Source: Lagopus muta (taxonomy: Eukaryota > Chordata > Aves > Galliformes > Phasianidae). From it: 64,000 bases of DNA. Of this stretch, positions 45,541 through 56,617 are shown piece by piece (position 1 is the first letter of the stretch; each line of letters starts with the position of its first letter). The translations under genes were made by a program, and so were the position numbers. Under the pieces are notes generated by a model. That model did no database searches, was not told where the DNA came from, and was given only the letters and a program-made list of their open reading frames with translations. Location of the stretch: the NCBI RefSeq assembly GCF_023343835.1, contig NC_064437.1:10001-74000 (forward strand), in the 5' to 3' direction.

Positions 45541-46300
45541 AGGTGTGGGGGATTCTGTTGGAGTGGGAAGGATTCTATGGGGCTGGGGGGGCTGAGTTGG
45601 GACCTAGAGTGACTTTGGGGTCACTCTACCTCACTTAGGGGCATGAGGCCCACCTCTCCAGGGCTATACCTCCCCCCACAGCACCCCCACCTCTTCCACT
45701 GCCCCCTGGGACCTCATGGAGGGATGCAGTGATGCTGACTGCTGCAGTGTAACCCCCACCCTACATTCAGGTAGGGAGGCTGAGGGTAACAGATGGGGCT
45801 CTGTGGGGTGCTCTGGGTCCTGCTATGGGTCTTTAGGGAGCACTATGAGGTTCCTTGGTCTCTACTGGTCTTGTTCTAGGTCTTGCTATGTATCATTAGT
45901 GTGGGGGGGACAGGTGGTCATCAGTGCAGGAACTCAAGGGGAGGTTAGTGGGGTCACTAAGGGGGGGTAGTAATGAAGTAACTCATTAATTATACACCCT
46001 TTAGTGGGGGAGTGATGGGGAGCAGTAATTAAGAGAGTATTACTAGGTACATAATGAGTGCAGTGTTAATTAGTGGAAGAGTTTTTAGGAGGAATAATTA
46101 TAGAGAAAATAATGGGGAACAAGGAGGGTTAATAAGGTATTAATGGGGATAAACGGGCGATGAATTGGGTGTTTATTCAGCGGGGCATGGATGAAGATTT
46201 AATGGGGAGTAATGGGGGGAATTCATCGGTGAGGATGAGCGGGGATGTATAAACTGGGGCATGTACTAATTAGGGCCATATTAATTGGGCGCATTGCGGG
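45540..46300. other. No gene; TAATGGGG-rich low complexity
   Basis: 45960-46260 has loose AATGGGGA and TAATTA repeats. No coding or RNA gene is seen. Confidence 0.4.
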
Positions 46301-46839
46301 TACCGCCAGCACAGGGGGGTCTGGGGAGGGGGGAACAGTGAATGGGCGGGGCGCTTCGAGAGCGCAGAGCTGCTGGGGGGGCGGGGGGAGTGAGGCACAC
46401 GGAGTCGCCCGGACCTCCCCCCATTAGATGCCCCGACCCTCCCCACGCTATTTTGGGGCAAACCTCAGCCCTGACCCCACACATATCTGCCCCCCACCTA
46501 GTCCCAAGTCCCACATCTCATCCGCAAACCTGCCCTCAGAGCCCAAATCCAGGTCCCAAACCCTACATCTAGACCCCATACCCCGAGCCTCACAACAGGA
46601 ATCCGGGATCCACATCACAAACCTACACCCCACATCCGGATTCTGAACCCACAACCATCGCCGGATTTAGGTCTGGGTTTCAGGAGAGATGTGGGGCGGG
46701 GGGGTGGATTTGGTGCTTGGGGCCCGGCTAAAGGGAGCGATTTTGAGTCGCATCCCATCCGAATGTGGGACATATTCAGGACCTCTCGCCCAGAACCAGG
46801 ACCCCGCTCCGCGTCGACTTCCCTACTCCGGTTCAACTA

Positions 46840-47228
46840 TGGCACCGCTTCCGCCCATCCGGGGCCACTTGGCCAATCGGAGCCCGGAGCAGAGTCGGAA
46901 GAGGCGGGATAAATGGGGAGAAACATCTCAGCAGCCCTGGAGTTTTGTGGGTAGCGAGGCGGAAGTGCCGCTTTAGCAAGGCACCAGTCATGAGAACGGG
47001 AGCAGGAGGGAATTTCCGGGACGAGCACTTCCGTGGGCTGCGAGGGATTATGGGTAGCGTGGCGGAAGTGCACCGTCAGGGAGGTAACAGGACAGGACCG
47101 GAATTGTGTAAATTAACAAGAAAGCAATTGGACGGGAGCAGAGTTGAATGGAATAGAGCGGAAGAGAGTGCGTGGGGACCGGAAATCGGTTGGGCCGCGG
47201 CGCCGGATTTGCCGCTCTCTCTCGTGCC
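46840..47228 (+). promoter_or_regulatory. SLX1 promoter region
   Basis: A CCAAT box (GGCCAATCGG near 46870) lies upstream of ETS-type GGCGGAAGTG at 46959 and 47062, with an inverted CACTTCCG near 47026. Two direct copies of GGGTAGCG(A/T)GGCGGAAGTG are about 100 bp apart. There is no TATA box, as usual for a housekeeping promoter. The transcription start is not determinable by eye. Confidence 0.55.
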
Positions 47229-49104
47229 ATGCCGCTGCGTGCTGTGTACCTCCTGAGCGCTCCCGGCCCCCGCGGCCGGCCCCGCACCTACGTAGGATTC
47301 ACGCACGACCCTTGGCGGCGACTGCGGCAGCACAACGCGGGGCGGCAGAAGGGTGGGGCGCGGCGCACGAGCGGCCGCGGGCCGTGGTGGGTAACCGAGG
47401 AGGGGGTCCAAGGCCGGAAGCGCGGGCGATTCGGGGGGTGGCGGGCGTCACGTCACGGCCGCTCTCTCCCCGCAGGCGGATGGAGCTCTACGTGCACGGC
47501 TTTCCGTCCGACGTAGCGGCGCTCCGGGTAGGACACGTCTCCCTTCGGCCACACCCCCACAGACCTCGAGCAGCGCCTCGCTCTCGAGAAGCCCCACTGG
47601 TCCCCCGGTCCCGTTCGCACATTAGGCGGATCTCTTTCTATGCGCCGCGCGTTATCTGAGCCCCATCTGCTGCGCCACAAGCCCCCCTCCCTTAGCCCCG
47701 CCCGTCCAGCGCTGCCGCACCCCCAAGCCCCGCCCAACCAGCGCTGTCCCACCTCCCCCAAGCCCCGCCCAACCAGCGCTGTCCCACCTCCCCTAAGCCC
47801 CGCTACTCCCCCATCGCGCTGCCTGCGCTCCCGCCCTGTTTCGTTGAGCCGCGCCTTCCGTGCAGTTCGAGTGGGCGTGGCAGCACCCCGCCGCTTCCCG
47901 CCGCCTCCAGGATGCTAAGCCCCGCCCCCTTCCCGGTGAGCAGCCAATCGCTTTCGCGCTTCGTATGCTGCCCCGCCTGCTCTGGGCCCCGCCCTGGCGC
48001 CGCCTCCCACTGCGCCTGCGCTGGCTCCGCCCTCAACCAGGCCCCGCCCTCCACCCGGCCCCACCCCCCCACGTCGTTATGGAAATGGACCCGGGAGGGC
48101 CAAAGCCACGCCCCAGGAAGCGGCCCGCGACCACTTTGGCCACGCCCCCTGCGTGCACGCTGTGTTTGGAGCCCTGCGAGGTGAGGCTGGGGGCTTGGAA
48201 TCTCTGGGGTCGTTTGGAGGCATTTTGGGGGTCGGTCGAAGGGAATAGCGGTTCGTTCATGGGGTATTTTGGGGTCTCCCCTGTGTCATGCTGCTATGCT
48301 GTGCGGCACATCTGTGGCGCTCAGGGCCCCTGTGGCACATTGAGGTCATTCCGAGGGGTCGGGGGGTTTGAAACAGGTGATTTGGGGTCACGCTATGGGC
48401 TCTGAGGTCCAGGTGCGGTATTGCGCAGTCATTATTTTTGATGACCGGCCTCTACACTGGGGTTCTGAGGCCCCGTGGGGATGTCAAGGGTCAGCCTGGT
48501 GCCCATGGGATGGATGTGGTGTCCCGGGGGGGCGGGTCTGGGGTCCCCATGGTTGCTTCAGGGTCATCTTGCCGAGTTCCTGGTCCTTTCAACTCCATTT
48601 GGGACACTCGGGAATTCTGAAGCGGTGCATTACAAAGGGGCGTGGCCTGGTGTGACCCCTCCTTCTCGATGCGGCTCCACCCCCAGGGCCGCACTCTCCG
48701 CTGTCCCCGCCCCCCCTGCCCCGCCCGCTGCCACGCCCGCTGCCTTGCCCCACACTTCCTGGGGGCGGAGCCGAAGGAACTGCTGCCACTGGGTGGGACC
48801 TGCCCCAGGTGAGTGGGCGGGGCTTAGGGAAGGCGGGGCCAATTGAGCGTGATCAGCGCTAAGCCCCACCCCCAGCTGCCAGCAGGAGGTGCTGTGGGGA
48901 GAGCTGATTGGCTGCGGGGATGGCGACGATGAGTGGGCGGAGCTAGGAGACCCTACCTTGGTAAGCCCCTCCCACCGGCCTCTGACCGCAGCCCCGCTGC
49001 CCTGAGCACGCCGTCCCATCTTTGAGCCCACCCGCTGACTTCTGCTCCCACAGGGCCATTGGACGGATGAGCTGCTGAAGGGCCAGCGGGCGGAACCGGA
49101 GTGA
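47229..49104 (+). CDS. SLX1: SLX1 structure-specific endonuclease subunit
   Basis: Nuclear catalytic subunit of SLX1-SLX4, which cuts branched DNA including Holliday junctions. Exons by GT/AG rule: 47229-47386, 47476-47527, 47866-48180, 48687-48808, 48876-48960 and 49054-49104. Phases agree and give 260 aa, close to the human length of about 275. The GIY-YIG nuclease fold occupies roughly residues 4-90: Tyr7 in AVYLL, YVGFT at 21-25, Arg30/31 before QHN at 34-36, and the catalytic Glu72 in FEWAWQHP. The C-terminal RING-like zinc finger is formed by CTLC (167-170), then [13 protein letters not shown] and CPSC. The protein ends with GHWTDELL, as in mammalian SLX1. Introns are tiny and GC-rich, typical of avian microchromosomes. 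It is convergent with SGF29. No inactivating change is seen. Confidence 0.93.
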
Positions 49105-49137
49105 AGCCACCTCCCCCTCAGCGGCTTTCTAACTTAA

Positions 49138-49152
49138 TTTATTCACAATAAA
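49138..49152. terminator. Poly(A) signals on both strands
   Basis: AATAAA at 49147-49152 serves plus-strand SLX1, 43 bp after its stop. The minus strand carries AATAAA at 49143-49138, four bases away, and this is the only canonical signal I see downstream of SGF29 (stop at 49903). The SGF29 use is inferred. Confidence 0.6.
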
Positions 49153-49199
49153 GCAACAGGTGGAACCGCTCCCAGCATCGTTCTTTTGGATCCTGGAAG

Positions 49200-49740
49200 G
49201 GAATGGGGTCCTGGGGACAGATGGGGGCCGTTCGGATGGATTTGAGGTCTTAAGGTCACTTTGGGGCCCACAGGGTCAGTCGCTTTGAGCTCTTCGTGGT
49301 CCCCTGTGGTGTTTCGGGGTCAATTAGAGGGACGTTGCAATCTTCCAGTGAACATTTCCAGGTCCTGCAGGCCAAGTGGGATCCTTGAGGGATGCTATGG
49401 ACTCACGTAGTGTGTGTCTGGGGTCCTGTGGGTCACTCTGTGGTCCTTAGTGGTGGGTCTGGGGTCCCTGATGGACACTTTAGGGGTCTGTACGTCACTC
49501 TGAGGCCCTATGGTGTGGGTCCAGGGTCCCTGGGATCCCTATGGTTCACTCTGGGGCCCATTAGGGTGAGTTTGGGTTCATGGTGGACACTTTGGGGCCT
49601 AGGCAGTGAGTTTGGGTTCCCTGTGGATTGCTGTGGGGCACAACGGGGTGAGTTCTGGGTCCTTTACAGCACTATGGGGTGTGTTTTGGGGTGGAATGTT
49701 GTGATTTTAGGGCTCTCGTAGTGCCACTATGGGGTCCATA
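49200..49740. repeat. GGGTCC-type minisatellite between convergent genes
   Basis: Loose repetition of GTGGGTCTGGGGTCCCTG and CACTTTGGGG words. No coding content is supported. Confidence 0.5.
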
Positions 49741-49902
49741 CAACCCCTCACCCATGACAGCAAATACCCCAAACGCCCCAAATTCACACCAAAAACAGCA
49801 CAACCTATAGCATCTGAACTCGACATAACCCTCACAGACCCACAGACCGCCAAAAATCCCCAGAATGGCCCAAAATCCCCAAAGTACCCCAAACTGTGAG
49901 GG

Positions 49903-52900
49903 TCACTTCTTCTTGGTCTCCTTGCAGGCGACAACGTAGCGCTGCGCCACGTTCAGTGGCGGCGAGTAACCATCAGCATACGACGTGTCCTCGAACAACA
50001 CTGAGTAGTCATCCTGTGGCTGCAAGTGTGGGGTGAAAAACAGCAGCAGTAATGAGCGAGTGCTGGGCCCAGGGCAGGGCCGATCTGCAGGGCACACTGG
50101 GGTCGTACCCGCTGCGGCGGTGCGTGGATGAGGGCGCGGTAGAAGCAGGTGGTCTGCGGGTACAGCGCCAGCACCAGCTGCTCACGCTGGAACAGCGCTT
50201 CAGGGTCGGTCTCAGGGTTTGCCTTCCACTGCGGCAGAGGGATCACGCGGCGCCGGCTGAGCGTGTGCCTCCTGCAGGATGGTGGGGAGGAGCAATGAGT
50301 GCGGGTTGGGAGCGGATGAGGGGTCTGGAGAGCAGGTTTGGGGGTCTGAGGAGAGTTTTGTGGTATGGTGGTTGTGCAGAGGGAGTTCGGGAGAGCTAGA
50401 GGGCTTTGGGGAGGTGTGTGGAGAGGATTTGGGAAGGTTTGGTGAGAACTAGAAGAGGTTTGTGGGGAGCTGGGAGCATGGGGGGCGTGGGAAGGGAGTT
50501 TGTGGGGAGTTGGGTTGTTTTGAGGGGTTTGAGGTGGGAGTTTGGGGGGAGTTGGGGAGAGTTAGGGAGTCATGAGGGAGTTGGAGGAATTGGGGAGGGC
50601 TTTGGGAAGGGCTGGGGGCTGCAAGGATGTGGGAGCAGTTGTGGGGCTGGGGGTACAGTTGAGGGGTGGGGGTGCTCACTCTTTGCCCTCCTCATCGATG
50701 TCGTCCACCTCATACCTGGGGCGGGGGAAAGAAAAAAGAAAAAAGGATTAAACCACAGCAAAACGTGGGGAAGTGCTGTGACCCCAGAGCACCCCACAGC
50801 CCTACAAGGAGCAGTGGCTGCAGTGCCCCAAAATGCCCCAACACTGCCCCGCGCCATGCCCCATTCCCCCCCAGAATGCCCGAACCGCCTCCTCACCCCT
50901 TTCCACCACCCCCCACAACCCTGCCCCTTTCCCTCCCCACCTCCCACCCCCTCGCCCCCTCCACACACTTGTTGGCAGCGTGGCTGTAGCTGACCACCTC
51001 AGCCAGGATCCACTGCTCGTCGCCATCCACCGCCTTGACGCGTGCCGCCACTTTGTCCCCAGGCTTGGCCACGTAGTCCCCGGCTGCCGGCATGGCACCG
51101 CACAGCGGGGGCGGCCTGGGGTTGGGGGTTGCGGGTTGGCAGGTGGGAGTTAGGGGGAGGGGTGAAGCTCAGATGGGATTTGGGGTTCTGCAGTGCAGTC
51201 AGGGGGGAGCTGGCAATCCAGGACAGGGGTCAGGGAACAGACCCTGACTTGGGGTTTGATGGGGTGCAAGGGGAGAGAGGGCAAGGGCATGGTCAGAGTG
51301 GGGTCTGGGCAGGTTGAGTTTCCCAGGATGGGGCTGGAGGCAGCTGGAGGCCTATGGTGTAGGGGTGGGATTTGCTGCGTCTGGATGTCACATGTAGGGT
51401 TAGGGCTATGCTTTGGAGTCGGGGTCCAGAAGCAGTGGATGGGGTTACGGTGTGGTGCGCAACTGGGGGCTCAGGGCACAGTGGAGGGCGGGGTGCGGTG
51501 TGGGTCTGGGAGTTCAGGGCAACCTGTGGGGAGGGGTGCACTGTGGGGTCGGGGAGGACCTACTTGTCGCCTGGCTTGCCGATCCAGAGCGGCAGCGTCA
51601 TGGCCGACTGCTGCAGCAGTGTCATCAGCACGCCCCGGCGCATCGTCTTGCGCGGCGGCTCTGCATCGCTGTAGATCCCTGCAATCTTGGCGGCTGTGGC
51701 ACAGTGGGGGGATACGGTGACACCAAGACTGGGGGTCAGTAGGGGAGGAGGTGGGGTGTGCAGGGGAAGATTTGGGAGCAATGCCAGGGGTTTGGGGCGT
51801 AAAAACAGAAAAACAGCGTGGTGTGACAAGATGTAACAGAACATACTAAGAGAATTTGAGAGGAATTTGGGGTGAAAGCTGAGAAAACTGGGGTCCGAGC
51901 TCACATCGGAAAAGCTGGGGGAAAGAAAGAAAAACAGAAACACACACAACAGATGTGGGAAGGAACTGCAGCACCTAGGGACATTTGGGGAAATTTAGCA
52001 GAGTTTGGAAGAGCAGGAACAGTTTGAGGAAATTTGGGGTTTCAACCAACTCAAAAATAGGAAAAAAAAAGTCATACAAAATACCATAGTATCAGGAGGT
52101 GCATACAGGAACTTTTAAAACTCAAAGTAATACAGAAAAAATACAAAAGGATCTGAGTATGTGTTGGGAGAATTAGGGTGAAAACAAGCAGAGTTTGGGG
52201 AGACACACAGAGAAAGTTTGGGTTGGCTGCGCACAGGGAATGTACAGGACGAGCAGGGGCCAGGGACACACGGGGTCCGGGACACAGCCGCACAATGGAG
52301 GCTCGTACCGATGCGGCGCTCCTCCAGCAGGGACTTGATCTCGGCAATCTTGTCCAGCGCCTTGCGAAGGATGCTGCAGAGGGCCATCAGGGCGGCTGCC
52401 ACTCATGGGGGGCACGGGGCAGCGCTTAGGGTTGTTGGGGTGCGGGGTGTGGGGGTGTAGGGATGTGGGGATGCGGGGGCTGCCCTACTTGCACTCAGCC
52501 TCAGCGTCCGCCTTGGCAGTGGTGTACAGCCCGCGCAGCTTGGTGCGGTAGTACGGCGAGACTGAAGGGGAACGTAAGAACGGCCTGAGCCGCGCTGCCG
52601 CGGCCGCGCTTCTTTCACCCAACTCCGCCCCTTTCCTCAAACCCCGCCCCCTTCCCACGGCCCCGCCCTCTCCGCATCACCCCGCTCCCTCCCCAGAAGC
52701 CCGCCTCTCCTCGCAGCCCCGCCCCGCAGCGCCCTTCCGGTTCCCGGCGCCACCCGCTCCGCCCCGCGCCGCTCTCACTCTTGTTCTCGGTCTGCATCCT
52801 CTCGTGCGTTTTCTGGATGTTGATCAGGTTGTGCTCGCTGCGGGAGCGCTCCTCCTGTAAGGCGGCAGGCTCGCGGCGGGGGCTGCTCGCACAGCCCCCA

Positions 52901-53220
52901 AGCCCGGACCCCCAGCCCGGCGCCCGCCCCCCCCCAGTCACCGCATCCACAGCGCAAACTCCCGCTCCGCGACTCCGCCTCCGCGTCCGCAGCGCCAGCC
53001 CCGCACCCATCAGCGCAGCCCCAAAGCCACGCGACGAAGCGCAAACCCAAACGGCCAGAGCCTCAGCCCGCCCCCGGAGCCACGCGGACACTTCGCGGGA
53101 GGCAGCAAAGCGGCTCAGACCCTCCGTGCGCCCGCGCCTCCACACCTGCGTGTGCCCCAGCAGCCGCTGCAGCTCGGCCAGCAGCTCGGCGATGCGCGAG
53201 TCCGCCGACACCAGCGCCAT
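49903..53220 (-). CDS. SGF29: SGF29, SAGA/ATAC-associated tandem Tudor protein
   Basis: Nuclear subunit of the SAGA and ATAC histone acetyltransferase complexes that binds H3K4me2/3. Nine exons on the minus strand: 53146-53220, 52779-52854, 52489-52561, 52309-52373, 51564-51693, 50969-51115, 50680-50715, 50109-50271 and 49903-50019. All have GT/AG borders and matching phases, giving 882 bp and 293 aa, the same length as human SGF29. The N-terminal helix begins MALVSADSRIAELLAELQR and continues through ERSRSEHNLINIQKTHERM. The linker contains MRRGVLMTLLQQSAMTLPL. The tandem Tudor half includes YVAKPGDKVAARVKAVDGDE, then YPQTTCFYRA and SVLFEDTSYADGY, which carry the aromatic residues known to hold methyl-lysine. 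It ends VACKETKKK. Some introns contain G-rich minisatellite (for example 50300-50650). Confidence 0.96.
50300..50660. repeat. GGGAGTTGGGG minisatellite in SGF29 intron 7
   Basis: Repeated GGGAGTTTG and GGGGAGTTGG words within the intron, on the plus strand. No effect on the reading frame. Confidence 0.6.
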
Positions 53221-53529
53221 GACGGCGGCCACAACGCAGCGTCCGCACGGAGTTCTACGCATGCGCCAGTCTCGACACAGCACTACGCATGCGTAATTCT
53301 GGAGACTAGTACGCATGTGCCATGCTTGATGGTTCACTGCGCATGCGCCATACTGAGGAGTACTACGCATGCGCCATCCCGGGGCTAGCACTGCGCATGT
53401 TCCAGGTTCTACGTGCGCCGGTCCAGCATTACGCATGCGCCACTACAGGGGAAGTTGAACGCATGCGCGATTCCAGAGACAGTAATCGCATGCGCAATTG
53501 CAAGCTCTAGTAGTACGCATGCGCCATTC

Positions 53530-53589
<60 letters not shown>

Positions 53590-53620
53590 AAACTACGCAT
53601 GCGCCAGTGCTGCGCTGCAC
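53221..53620 (-). promoter_or_regulatory. SGF29 promoter: NRF1-like array C and GA repeat
   Basis: Immediately upstream of the SGF29 start codon lie about eleven ACGCATGCGCC-type palindromes (for example near 53260, 53284, 53338, 53366, 53430, 53459, 53488, 53514 and 53592). They are spaced about 22-35 bp apart. A (GA)n tract at 53532-53590 separates the last from the rest. NRF1 regulation is inferred from the motif. Confidence 0.6.
53532..53590. repeat. (GA)n microsatellite
   Basis: About 27 uninterrupted GA units, upstream of SGF29. Confidence 0.95.
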
Positions 53621-53859
53621 TACGCGCGTGGCATTGTGGACCCGGTAGTACCACGTGCCAGCCCGACATGGCCCTGAGCGTGCACCGGTCCCGCTATCGG
53701 CATTTTGGGACTCCCTATAATGACGGGCGTTGGCGGATTGACGGCGCAGCACAATTAGGAAGGACTCGCCCGGTGTGCTCCCAGAGCTGCTCTGATCCTC
53801 ACCGTTCCAGAAAGCCGCCTCTCCCGCCGATCCCCGAGACTCGTCCGCCCCCGGTGCAG

Positions 53860-54080
53860 TCGCGCGCTTTGGCCACGCGGTGGCAGCAGAGACCCAGGAA
53901 ACGGCTTCGGCGATCGGGCTGACGGGGCTCGGCGCTGTTTGCTTTATTCTTTTGACTTCAGGTGAACGCAATGTTGGAAGAGGGAAGAAAGCAAGAAAGG
54001 AAAAAATCTGCAAAGCCAGGAAGCCTGTGTTAATTGCTTATGAATGTATGTGAAAACAATGACCGAAGTTATGTTGCATT
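53860..54080 (+). repeat. CTCF-like core and shared module tail, copy C
   Basis: CCACGCGGTGGCAGC at 53873-53887 is followed by AGAGACCCAGGAAACGGC, as in the 37-kb and 40.6-kb modules. The tail 54010-54045 (GCCAGGAAGCCTGTGTTAAT, TGCTTATGAATGTATGTG) is a diverged version of the shared tail. Confidence 0.6.
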
Positions 54081-54099
54081 TTTTTTATTAGCGTCAGTT

Positions 54100-54260
54100 G
54101 CATTTATTTAAATAGTCATGCACCAAAGTCCAACTACACCAGGCAGATTTAACGGTAATAGAGTGAAGGCACGTTGGCAGAAAGCACAAGACTGTATTGA
54201 CATTGTCTCAGCCTCTGGCTATTTTTAATGAGGTTTTTTTATAAATGCCTTTTTTGCATT
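54100..54260 (+). repeat. Dispersed element, inverted partner of 39.0 kb
   Basis: CAGGCAGATTTAACGGTAAT, GGCACGTTGGCAGAAAGCAC and GTCTCAGCCTCTGGCT match 38985-39110 in reverse complement. It again lies just beside an NRF1/CTCF-like module. Confidence 0.5.
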
Positions 54261-54279
54261 AAAGAAAAAGCCAAAAATA

Positions 54280-55015
54280 AATCTCAGATTGCTGAAAATG
54301 TACGTGTGATTCTATTTGTAATGATGATCTTGCAAGGCGATTAAAGGTGTTTTGCAAAAAATCAAATGAGCCTAACCTAATCAGATCAGGAAGATGAAAC
54401 AGTATGAGTCAGGTAAAGGAATGTCATTCTTGGAGGCCTTAACAAAGAAGAGGACTCTGTTGTATTCTAAGGCACACAAATGGACTCCCAGAGCTTGTGT
54501 CCTCCTAGTGTGCTCTACAGGCTTCCAATGATGTTGAAGTGGACGCAAGGGAACCCTACAATACACCCCAAACTTCTCCGTGTCCTCTAGAGTGCCCTAA
54601 AGGCTATTCCGTGCACTCCACTGTAGCCCAAGTAGCCCTTGGCACACTCAGGGCCATACCAGACCAATCTCTGAGCTCCCTGGGCCACTCCAGGGCACTC
54701 TAGGGTGCACTGAGAACCTCCGTGAGCACTCTGGTGCCGTTACACACAGTGATGTATGGGTGGATGTGTGTGCTGCTCTGACCTCCGGGAATACAGCAGC
54801 CAGTCGGTCAGCAAAGCTGAGTTCTGGAGCATCACAGGAAATGGAGTTTTCCATTGCTGCACGTAAGGCTAAGTCATGCACAGCCAACCTGCAGGCCACG
54901 TGGCCCAGCTCAGCTTGCGCTGTGGCTCACACCCCCTGCTGCCATGTCATCACGGTGGCAGCTCTGCCCCACAGAGCAGCCTGGCCCGCCTGGCCCCAAG
55001 ACACCAGGAGAGCAG
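54280..55015. other. No gene recognised
   Basis: Unique-looking sequence with short ORFs. 54590-54730 has loose AGGGCACTC repeats. Confidence 0.4.
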
Positions 55016-55019
55016 CGCT

Positions 55020-55105
55020 GACAAATAATCACAGGATGGCCTGGGGTGGAAGGGACCTCAAGGATCAAGTTCCAACCCCTCTGCCACAGGCAGGTTGGAT
55101 CAGGT
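55020..55105 (-). mobile_element. CR1 3' terminus, antisense
   Basis: GGGTGGAAGGGACCTCAAGG and CCAACCCCTCTGCCACAGGC are the reverse complement of a CR1 3' end. Confidence 0.75.
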
Positions 55106-55133
55106 TCCAACCACCAGATCAAGTATGAGATCA

Positions 55134-55260
55134 GGTACTGCGGCACTATGCTTAATTTGCAAGGAAGCTGTGTTATTTTTCAAAGAATACAACTTGAAAA
55201 GACATTATATGCAGAAACATGCTGCCAAATTCAACGCCTATCAAGGAATGCTAAAAAATA
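55134..55260 (+). pseudogene. hAT-type zinc-finger fragment (GTF2IRD2/ZBED-like)
   Basis: The plus frame reads CLICKEAVLFFKEYNLKRHY and then QKHAAKFNAYQGML. This is the C-x2-C..H-x4-H finger with the K-E-Y-N-x-x-R-H-Y signature of hAT transposase-derived proteins such as GTF2IRD2. The frame continues to 55526 without recognisable transposase and no start or splice context is clear. It is probably a fragment of an old hAT element or of a captured exon. Confidence 0.6.
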
Positions 55261-56325
55261 CATTAACAATGTTCTGTTGCTCATACATATTATGTATCCG
55301 GCCCAAGGCAACTCCTGTGCATTCAATATGGTCCAGGCAAGCCAGAAGACTGGACAATCATGGGTTGAGGCACAAGACAAAGCATCGTTCTTTCCCCCAA
55401 GGCAGCAGTCCATTTCCCGACTGTTTCATGTCACCCAGCACGTGGAGAAGCACCCCAGAACCAGACTGCAGTCTGCAGGAAGCACCAGCCTGCCCTGCAG
55501 CACAAGCACACACGGCGCTGGGGTGAACACATGTCACTGTGCTGTGTTGAGTCCAGTTGCGTGCCACGGGGGCAGCGGGGAGCCGAGACGGCCCGTTCAC
55601 AGGGCTCGACGGGGGCCAAAAATGCAGTGAGGTGCAGAGCGAACAGAGGAAGAACGCTGTGGGCTGCGAGCGGGCGCCCCAGACCTCGAGTGCTTAGTGC
55701 AAATGAAGCCATTGCTACCTGATCCTGCACTACTACTGGAAGAACAGACCATGGATTCATGAAACAGAGCACTTAGAGAAAAAAGAAGCTGCTTCCACGT
55801 TTCTGTGCACGTGTTACTGCACGTAAGACTCCTGCCTGTAGGCACAGGTGGACTCAGTGCAGTGACTGGAGAAGAGACACTGCTTCTTCCTTCACTGCAG
55901 GCGCTTGTTGCTGCCCGAAGGACCAGAGAGCGCAGGCAGAGCAGTGAGAAGAAAGGGACAGCCCTCCAGCTCTGCACACAAGCGTTACTTCTGGAGAGCC
56001 GCTGCTGCGGAACGCTGCTCCTCTCATCGCCAGCCCTCGTGCTGCCCCTGCAGCGGCACCGCTCTGCAAACCTCCTGCAGCACACAGCAGCAGCACAGCT
56101 GGTGCCCCAGGAGAGGCAGAGGAGCGCCGCGCCACAGGGCCCAGGACCCCCTGACAGGTGGGCTGCTGCCCCTTTGCAGGACTGCCTGCTGCTGGATTGA
56201 ACGTGAGATGTAGAGAGCCAGAGCCCTCTGTGAGTAGGAAACAGCAGCGTCTGTGGACGAACATCCAACACTGCACACAGAGCCCGCCCATATAAGACAA
56301 GTGGACCATCTGTTCCAGACTGCTT
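55260..56325. other. No supported gene
   Basis: A 282-codon minus-strand frame covers 56445-55597 but is Ser/Cys/Arg-rich, matches no domain I know and lies downstream of the MSH4 poly(A) signal. I treat it as chance. Confidence 0.4.
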
Positions 56326-56331
56326 TTTATT
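56326..56331 (-). terminator. Candidate poly(A) signal of MSH4
   Basis: AATAAA on the minus strand, about 290 bp after the MSH4 stop codon. Confidence 0.55.
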
Positions 56332-56617
56332 CAGCAGCGTAACACCACATCTGCTGCACAAACTATTAGCGACCCACATTTTGTCTGTAAAACAACAAAA
56401 GGGATGGAATATGTTCACTATCAGAAGAAAAGAGCTGTTTTGCATAGGAAGTAAATGATCTCCTTTCTGGTGAACGAAGAAACAGTTTCTTTTACTAATG
56501 GATATAGTTTCAACTAAAATTAAGTTGTAAATACATGAAAAACAGTGTTTTCAAATATTATGGAAACTAATGAAATCATCTTGCAGCCAGAACTTATTTC
56601 AACAGTGTTGTTACGAG

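Noticed and set aside
53413-53922. 169-codon plus-strand frame through the (GA)n tract
   Set aside because: The frame depends on the microsatellite (repeated Arg-Glu) and on NRF1-like repeats; no domain.
55597-56445. 282-codon minus-strand frame
   Set aside because: Ser/Cys/Arg-rich, no recognisable domain, overlapping frames on the plus strand, and it lies beyond the MSH4 poly(A) signal.
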